In this document: positions 18,201-21,809 of the stretch, one piece after another
Position numbering within the stretch: the first letter of the stretch is position 1
How the letters are laid out: every line of letters begins with the position of its first letter
Source: Mnemiopsis leidyi
Lineage: Eukaryota > Ctenophora > Tentaculata > Lobata > Bolinopsidae
Reading direction: 5' to 3'
Assembly (NCBI GenBank): GCA_000226015.1
Contig: JH155746.1
Coordinates: 109,968 to 131,776 of the forward strand
DNA: 21,809 bases
Program-made: the position numbers and the translations under genes
The notes under the pieces: model-generated
Told to the model about the DNA's origin: nothing
Database searches by the model: none
Seen by the model: only the letters and a program-made list of their open reading frames with translations

Positions 18201-19443
18201 AATCACCTCTTTGAGATGTCTGTGTAAACAGTGTCCAAACAAGGCTATGTCATCGGTTGGAATGAAGGGGAGGAGGGAGTAGGCAGGTGACCCTGACTTC
18301 TCAGTGATGAGCGCTACACCTGAAAATATAACAAGTCTCATGGGAGATAGTCCTATGATCCCGAGACTCCCGAGACTCCCGAGAAAAAAAGTACAAAAGT
18401 AGAGGATCCTACTTGAAGGAGCCGAGGAAAATAAAATTACTCCTTCAGCAATGACCTGAGCTAGGTATTCTTAGCTTGAGCTAAAAATTGTGGAGATAAT
18501 CGACCATATGCTATGTCAATAAAGAATTAACTTACCCGGAATATGACGGTAGTCCCCTATAAAGAATGTTTCCTCAGTCTCAGTGCAACTAGGCACATTA
18601 TTAGGCACACCACTTCTACACATGTACTGGTCAAACCTCGTGTGTCCCTCATACTCCCGTTCCAAGGCCGGTAAGATAGAAAAGTCAAAGTCAGAAAGGA
18701 GACCTGATTCGAGACAGTCATTTTCGCCAACTCTGTCTTCTGAGTTGAGCTGGGGAGTGTGGATCTCAGTTAGTTGGCTGTTTTTATTGAGATTCAGAGG
18801 GCAACATCCTAACGATGTTTGTAAGAATTCATGAATAACTAGGCTGAATGCAGATGATTTAGCCAACTTCTAAAACATAGCAGATCAATGACATTTTCTG
18901 TATTATGGATGGGAAAGTTTTTCCTTATTTAGCAAAGAAGGAAAGAAATCTAGTTGTAAGTCAACGATCATGAACTACAGAACTAGGCCTTTTGCTGTGT
19001 TATTATCAGTGCCAATTTCAAATCTATAACATGATAAAAACACGAAATTAAACAATTTAGACCTACCATTGGTGCGGCATCAATGATGTTCCTCTTGACA
19101 ATATCAAGAGATCCTAGCAAAGTGTCCGCATTTTTCACCAGTTCGTCCTGTTCTAATACCTTCTGAAGACTACTGTACTCTTTCAAGTCATACTCTGAGC
19201 GATCCTGAAGAACAGAGATCATTAAATAAGGCCTGGTTGAGAAAAGAAAAAAACAATTTGATTAACAACGATTTGAAAATTTTTGATCAATTGTAGAAAG
19301 TGTATTAAAATCTGGTGTCCTGAGATTTTGATCAGGTTATAGCTAAGTCTAACCTTAGTATAGATGTCTTCATTTTGCAGAACAAGGTGAGTTACTGTAG
19401 ATAGAACCTCGACCACACTTAACAGCAATAAAACTTTGTACAT
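12158..19443 (-). CDS. TTC17: TTC17-like tetratricopeptide repeat protein, secretory-pathway
   Basis: Sixteen coding exons on the minus strand (listed separately) join in frame into about 1,023 codons; human TTC17 is about 1,140 residues. A signal peptide (VLLLLSVVEVLS, residues 4-15) is followed by THLVLQNED, close to the THWVV.ED start of mature vertebrate TTC17. TPR-like helices appear twice: YLGASFYWRL...ALECIFRSLYYA with LVTLANLLSNAGHDSDAALV (about 193-248), and WILYHLAAMYHRT...AMQCTRRALA with VPLLTLANLLHQGRSIPDATVV (about 848-910). A charged, probably coiled-coil region follows the first block (about 285-450). The middle (473-766) and last 44 residues are not matched by what I know of TTC17, and the central TPR block of vertebrate TTC17 is not evident. 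Vertebrate TTC17 has been linked to actin organisation and ciliogenesis; that role here is inference. The gene converges on the plus-strand gene. Confidence 0.75.
12292..12741 (-). other. Last intron of the TTC17-like gene
   Basis: This 450-nt intron is non-coding in my model. A 71-codon plus-strand open frame (12475-12690) has no recognisable product. A short GC-rich stretch (CGCCCCCACGCGCGGCGCCA, 12569-12588) is unlike the surrounding AT-rich sequence; I see no gene attached to it. Confidence 0.55.
12742..12925 (-). CDS. TTC17: TTC17-like exon 15
   Basis: Residues 919-979 and one base of codon 980. Acceptor CAAATTCTTCAG|TT, consensus donor ATTG|GTAAGT. FVHHVETSVLQVSIGRPSGQ and MDALNLAHSPLADHLLN are compatible with another helical pair; sequence similarity to TTC17 is weak here. 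Confidence 0.73.
13022..13108. repeat. 29-bp tandem repeat, three perfect copies
   Basis: Three identical 29-bp units starting ATTGTAGTATATAGGTAGAA lie in the intron between exons 14 and 15 of the TTC17-like gene. Identity suggests a recent expansion. Confidence 0.93.
13324..13548 (-). CDS. TTC17: TTC17-like exon 14 (C-terminal TPR block)
   Basis: Residues 844-918, phase 0 at both ends. NNWILYHLAAMYHRT..AMQCTRRALAV and VPLLTLANLLHQGRSIPDATVV match the layout of the last TPR block of TTC17 (W.L..MAALYWR...A..CLRQAL and VPLISLANILH...DAV). Acceptor TTCATTTCAG|GA, donor ACG|GTTTGT. Confidence 0.8.
13925..14153 (-). CDS. TTC17: TTC17-like exon 13
   Basis: Residues 767-843. Acceptor AAACCTCCCCCCGCAG|TA, donor AAAG|GTTTGT. 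IQKSLKQPELHHPFSPDC resembles the IQQPxMEPLCN stretch ahead of the last TPR block of TTC17; the rest (LELVTKNVRALGAAIDAGLRK) is the helix that leads into that block. GC is higher than in its neighbours. Confidence 0.75.
14661..14764 (-). repeat. 52-bp tandem duplication of an exon end and its donor
   Basis: Two adjacent 52-bp copies (14661-14712 and 14713-14764) differ at a single base. Each holds the last 36 nt of exon 12 (...TTCAAATACCATCACGC) and the first 16 nt of the intron (GTGAGTTAGC...). The copy at 14713-14764 spans the real junction; the other lies wholly in the intron as a duplicate exon end. Reading past the first donor gives TGA at once. Confidence 0.92.
14729..15047 (-). CDS. TTC17: TTC17-like exon 12 (with an optional 48-nt intron)
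   Basis: Residues 661-766 and two bases of codon 767. Acceptor ATCAGATTTTTCAG|AG. FGEDFWVLRLFKV and CGSECNENYTFVFLV then SPRSVVRLEKCDQYTPIF follow. Bases 14848-14895 start GTAAAT and end TTATTTTCAG and could be a 48-nt intron, but they are a multiple of three, stop-free and far shorter than the other introns (at least 135 nt), so I keep them as coding. Donor CACGC|GTGAGT lies in a 52-bp duplication; only the copy at 14728 keeps the frame. Confidence 0.62.
15197..15310 (-). repeat. 16-bp tandem array carrying repeated 5' splice sites
   Basis: Seven copies of GTATGTAATATCAGGA (minus strand), one of them 18 bp. Each carries GTATGT, a good donor. The copy nearest the exon gives the functional donor of exon 11; use of any later donor would run into TAA two codons after the exon end. 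Confidence 0.9.
15301..15505 (-). CDS. TTC17: TTC17-like exon 11
   Basis: Residues 593-660 and one base of codon 661. The acceptor GCTTTCTCAG|TT is the strongest in phase; TTCTAAG|GA at 15520 is also in phase and would add five residues (DLLSQ). The exon end AATATCAGGA|GTATGT lies in the last unit of a 16-bp array, and only this first donor keeps the frame. Encodes LISDGSAEIFIPPHVQN and an amphipathic helix MDLEKLTQLITNHLQT. Confidence 0.65.
15667..15846 (-). CDS. TTC17: TTC17-like exon 10
   Basis: Residues 533-592, phase 0 at both ends. Acceptor CCTCCCATTTAAG|GT; donor GAG|GTTAGA. Encodes VKVQFKNPG...GGENDSWYHLKCKITGENVKEKL, which looks like beta strands; I have no match for it in TTC17. 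Confidence 0.65.
15860..16130. repeat. 23-bp minisatellite, about 12 copies
   Basis: Units of the form AAATATTTGGCATGGTAACG plus ATA or TTC are repeated head to tail with a few substitutions. The array fills most of intron 9 of the TTC17-like gene and ends about 13 bp from the exon 10 acceptor. The unit is open in all three minus-strand frames, so three units read as a 23-residue repeat. Confidence 0.93.
16207..16385 (-). CDS. TTC17: TTC17-like exon 9
   Basis: Residues 473-532. Acceptor ACCACATCTAG|AG fits the phase-1 end of exon 8. Highly charged: RARRRQYLDEEEERMLEEL and QREEVAQKARRETENVDVK. Donor CAG|GTCTGT is only moderate. The open frame continues through the whole next intron. Confidence 0.68.
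16602..16839 (-). CDS. TTC17: TTC17-like exon 8
   Basis: Residues 394-472 and one base of codon 473. I chose the acceptor GTTTATCAG|TC, which has a CTAAC branch-point match 20 nt upstream; in-phase AGs further upstream could add up to about ten residues. Donor GAAG|GTTGGT. The segment is Lys/Glu-rich and ends acidic (YTYEDGFQSNEDLDDE). Confidence 0.65.
17061..17423 (-). CDS. TTC17: TTC17-like exon 7 (TPR end and coiled coil)
   Basis: Residues 273-393, the longest exon. SEQYKLSLDLYNETLKLGP completes a TPR helix pair; the following charged heptad-like helix (RMEKQNNALRATLQILRRRHELE..) is probably a coiled coil, as in TTC17 at this place. Acceptor CTTATTTCAG|TT, donor CAG|GTATAT. Confidence 0.78.
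17559..17699 (-). CDS. TTC17: TTC17-like exon 6 (TPR)
   Basis: Residues 226-272, phase 0. LVTLANLLSNAGHDSDAALV corresponds to the LVNLANVLHRA..SADAA repeat of TTC17; LWSAGNLYT starts the next helix. The acceptor lies in CAGACAGACAG, so two later AGs exist but would shift frame. Donor ACT|GTAAGT. Confidence 0.78.
17895..18014 (-). CDS. TTC17: TTC17-like exon 5 (first TPR helices)
   Basis: Residues 186-225, phase 0. It contains W..YLGASFYWRLQGN..AALECIFRSLYYA, the clearest match to TTC17 (W.LY.MASFYWRI...V.CAMRALHFS). The donor TTC|GTGAAC is weak; I prefer it over AG|GTTCGT because it preserves spacing to the next helix. Confidence 0.78.
18207..18319 (-). CDS. TTC17: TTC17-like exon 4
   Basis: Residues 148-185. 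Acceptor TATATTTTCAG|GT; donor AAAGAG|GTGATT is weak but followed by an in-frame next exon. It encodes GVALITEKSGSPAYSLLPFI and the helix before the first TPR block. Confidence 0.72.
18536..18749 (-). CDS. TTC17: TTC17-like exon 3
   Basis: Residues 77-147 and one base of codon 148. The acceptor CACTCCCCAG|CT has a CTAAC branch-point match about 20 nt upstream and is the one that fits phase 0; the open frame runs further upstream but that part is intronic. Donor CCGG|GTAAGT. NDCLESGLLSDFDF matches the DCxxxxVPLGDLDLYDG region of TTC17 in layout. Confidence 0.75.
19067..19204 (-). CDS. TTC17: TTC17-like exon 2
   Basis: Residues 31-76, phase 0 at both ends. Acceptor CTGTTCTTCAG|GA, donor ATG|GTAGGT. 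The order DRSEYDLKEYSSLQKVLEQDELV..L resembles the segment after the signal peptide in TTC17 (SPxNLKHPxDLVxxxxQE). Confidence 0.75.
19354..19443 (-). CDS. TTC17: TTC17-like exon 1 (signal peptide)
   Basis: Residues 1-30, phase 0. I chose the ATG at 19443 because it places the hydrophobic core right after MYK and has A at -3; an in-frame ATG at 19491 would add 16 residues ahead of the signal. The donor is AAG|GTTAGA. Confidence 0.7.
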
Positions 19444-19800
19444 GTTTCTTGTAACAATCCATTCACAACTTTTGTAGTAATAAATATTCATTTTTTGTGC
19501 CAATTTAAATTGTTATCAAATACTTAAAAATATTGACATAAAGTGCCTAACAGTGCATCTTTAATCTTAAATGATGGCACATAATATCAGTAATTGATAA
19601 TTATTCAAATTCTTAAATGAAATGAACAATGAATGCATCTTGAATGAAGATTCATTCACTTGCACTACTTGTCTTCAATACTTCAACATATTACCATTAA
19701 AATCAAGTGTGATTTATAATGGACAAACTGGGAAAACAACAATGATAATTCTCTCAAAATTCAGTGTTGGAACACTTACGATTAAATTTAGGTTTACTAC

Positions 19801-19860
19801 CTGCATCACACACCAAGAGCCTGCATCACACACCAAGAGCCTGCATCACACACCAAGAGC
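19801..19860. repeat. 20-bp tandem repeat, three perfect copies
   Basis: CTGCATCACACACCAAGAGC is repeated three times without mismatch. Confidence 0.97.
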
Positions 19861-20307
19861 TGGGTGTCCAGGACATCTTGCAATGAACTGAATTAAATAT
19901 TTTTGATTGCTTAAGGCAAAAAAGCACACCATTTCGGCAAACTGCATAATTTGAGGTGGCCAGGATGTCGGGGACAAATTGGTGCTGTGTGTTCCTATAC
20001 GCTGCAACACTATGTAACTCGCATGTGGGCGGAGTTAAGTCCTTGTAGATTTACTTCCCTCTGTTCAGTCCTGCATTGTGAATAGGCACTGCTGAGTGCG
20101 AAGTGCGTGATGCGACCTTAATATTAACTAGAAAATGTGTTGCAAATAATACTTAGTGGACACCCATCCCGTGACAATTGACTATAATGTGCTGCTTACA
20201 GTCAGTACAATTTGCAAGTGGAACACCAAGAGCAAAGTAAAGACACATCAAGAATGAGAGTCACATTAGACATCAGATAACAATAGACAACACGAAGGCA
20301 AATTGAT

Positions 20308-20345
20308 CAGGTAGCGTGGTTATAACCGATTCTCGCAGCTCGAAG
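20308..20345 (+). repeat. Short direct repeat flanking the retroelement fragment, left copy
   Basis: GTGGTTATAACCGATTCTCG followed by CAGCTCGAAG matches 21172-21200 at about three quarters of positions in the same orientation. It may be part of the retroelement's non-coding ends or an unrelated interspersed repeat. Confidence 0.4.
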
Positions 20346-20467
20346 CACGAAGCTGACCATTATGATAAATAGACGATAACACCTAGAATACACAAATGAC
20401 CCCATATAAAAATATATATATGCCATTAAGAAAGGAATGAGAAAAAACACTAATTTACATAAAACTG

Positions 20468-21060
20468 TTATAGGTTTAAGTCCAATTCGCCTATAACTGT
20501 AACCTTACTTTTCCTAAAGCCACGCATGGCCATCAAAGTTGTTTTTAAGAGTTCTATGCGGAGTTTCCTTTTAAGGATGCCCATAACGTGGCTATATGAT
20601 TGGTCCAACTTAACTGAGAGTTTCTGTGCAAGGCGCTTAGTAAAAGCGCTTCCCTCTGGAGCGAGGCCACCAGTGGTAGAAAGGACAAATGGTGTAAAAT
20701 TGGCCTTACCGATCTGAAGCACTCTCTGTAGATACTTTGTCTTCTTTTCTCTTTTATGGGACTGATACATGTTCTTGAGAGGCTTCTGTGCGTTTGATTT
20801 ACTATTGGGGTACAAAACCCTTATATCGATAAATGTCTTATCAAGCGCACTGTAGAAGCCTCTACAAGAGATGTACAGTCTGGCATCTTGCTTCATGCTT
20901 AAGTGTTGTTTCTCGGGGCAGATCTTCGTTAGTAACCGGCCAACCAGGAGCAGAGGGGGTTTGGAGGCAACATCTTTGCATACAACTCTGATGAGTTTAG
21001 CTAGTGTATCAAATGGTTGAGACGCAATGCGGTGTACCCTCCGTTGTACCCTCCGCTGAC
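20468..21060 (-). pseudogene. Decayed 3' fragment of a retroelement polyprotein
   Basis: A 199-codon minus-strand open frame carries motifs I know from the C-terminal part of reverse-transcriptase-type polyproteins that are abundant in cnidarian and other invertebrate genomes: DTLAKLIRVVCKDV, then DARLYISCRGFY..LDKTFIDIRV, a KREKKTKYLQRV helix, FTPFVLSTTGGLAPEGSAF and LRIELLKTTLMAMRGFR. The D..DIRV arrangement may be a nuclease-like fold (inference). It has no ATG; the frame opens with GTG right after a TAG. Upstream residues typical of this region (GGYTALRLNH) lie in a different frame at about 21020-21045, so there is a frameshift. The 5' part, including any reverse transcriptase motifs, is missing, as expected for a 5'-truncated copy. 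The assignment to an element class is uncertain. Confidence 0.65.
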
Positions 21061-21809
21061 CGTTCACCTAATTAGGTGCTTACACATGATACGTGCGCGA
21101 CGCTCGCAAAAGGGCTCTGGTTAGAGCAAGCTGACTGTTATAGATGTATATCATTTCGACAAAGTTTGTCGCGGTGATACCCGACTCTCGCAGTTCAAGG
21201 TAGACGGATATAATATCGTCAAGGCCAAGGCAACGTTCGAAGTTTGCCTAGGAACTTGACATTTTATTGTACAGAGAGCTACGTTGCGCCCGATAAATGT
21301 GTGCATAGCGCTCGATTTGTTTGAATGATGATTTACCAGGTGCTGCGCGGCTCTTTCTACAGTCCCCATCCGATCGGAGTGCGGAGACTGATGTCCCCAT
21401 AATGTATTGCTACACGTTGCCTAGCACTGCACTGCTGCCGCCAAGCGCGCGGCTCACAACGTGAGACAATTAATATATTGCTCTATGCTCTAACCAACGG
21501 CCTTGACAAAAGGGCTAAGCCAACACATGGTCACATGGCCCTGCGCGCGCGCTTTTTGCGTCGCGCGTCCGTCCTAATTTCGCGCTAAGCTCACACAGCA
21601 CTCAGTGCAATATACGTGTTTAGCAAGACTATTATATATGCAACGTGTAGCAAGACAGGTATACAGCATACAGGTCGCCAGCTCGCTCACATGAGCTTTT
21701 CGGGCCTCGCCTGGTCATACGAAAAAAATCATATTTTGGACGCACATCGCCCCACGCCTTGACGAAATGATATTTGCGTGGCGCGCGAGTCGGGTAACAC
21801 CTAGCCTCG
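21061..21809. other. GC-rich region at the right edge, no gene supported
   Basis: It contains the right copy of the short direct repeat (GCGGTGATACCCGACTCTCG, about 21168-21212), two GGTTAGAGC words in opposite orientation (21119-21127 plus, 21487-21495 minus) that resemble the A-box of tRNA-derived SINEs, and CpG-rich runs such as GCGCGCGCGC near 21544. No complete tRNA or B-box is found. It may be further repetitive DNA belonging to the adjacent element. Confidence 0.4.

Larger units (their letters stand above)
19444..20467. other. Non-coding region upstream of the TTC17-like gene
   Basis: No gene is supported. It should hold the promoter of the minus-strand gene, but I cannot place a core element. 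An 89-codon plus-strand open frame (19622-19891) crosses a tandem repeat and has no recognisable product. The region also holds the left copy of a short repeat shared with 21168-21212. Confidence 0.5.

Noticed and set aside
19622-19891. 89-codon plus-strand open frame upstream of the TTC17-like gene
   Set aside because: Its last third is a translated 20-bp tandem repeat, and the rest has no recognisable feature.
21480-21560. tRNA gene suggested by GTTGGTTAGAGCATAGAGCA on the minus strand
   Set aside because: Only an A-box-like word is present; no acceptor stem, anticodon arm or GTTCRANNC B-box can be found.
1-21809. CRISPR array, operons or bacterial promoters
   Set aside because: The tandem repeats have no unique spacers of even length, and the genes are intron-split; the window is eukaryotic.

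Overview
The window looks like metazoan nuclear DNA, probably from an invertebrate. Genes are split into short exons with GT..AG introns (mostly 130-600 bp on one strand, up to 3.3 kb on the other). The sequence carries a CA microsatellite, many short minisatellites, a fold-back element and a decayed retroelement fragment of a type I associate with cnidarians and other marine invertebrates. I cannot name the species.

Layout. Bases 1-1989 are a CA repeat and non-coding upstream sequence. A plus-strand gene of five exons (1990-9441) encodes a predicted 250-residue, highly charged, Ser/Arg-rich protein with no family I recognise. Its introns hold a multi-hairpin fold-back element, several minisatellites and a possible 99-nt cassette exon. 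Bases 9442-12157 separate the two convergent genes and contain no gene I can support. A minus-strand gene of 16 (or 17) exons (19443 down to 12158) encodes a protein of about 1,020 residues with a signal peptide, an amino-terminal block and TPR-like blocks resembling tetratricopeptide repeat protein 17 (TTC17). Its middle and C-terminal end are divergent. Bases 19444-20467 are non-coding upstream sequence. Bases 20468-21060 are a minus-strand, frameshifted 3' piece of a retroelement polyprotein. Bases 21061-21809 are GC-rich, CpG-rich sequence without a gene I can support.

Both gene models were assembled by hand from splice signals and reading phase. Every junction keeps the frame from the chosen ATG to a stop, which is the main evidence for them. 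I see no sign that the two genes act in a common pathway.

The most unusual feature is at the exon edges. In three places, in two unrelated genes, a splice site lies inside a tandem array, so the same site is repeated in the neighbouring intron: a 3' splice site in about 6 copies of a 40-bp unit, a 5' splice site in 7 copies of a 16-bp unit, and an exon end plus its 5' splice site in 2 copies of a 52-bp unit. In every case only the site next to the exon body keeps the reading frame open; the extra copies lead quickly to stop codons. A fourth intron (360 nt) is largely made of a 23-bp minisatellite and is completely free of stops in the gene's frame.
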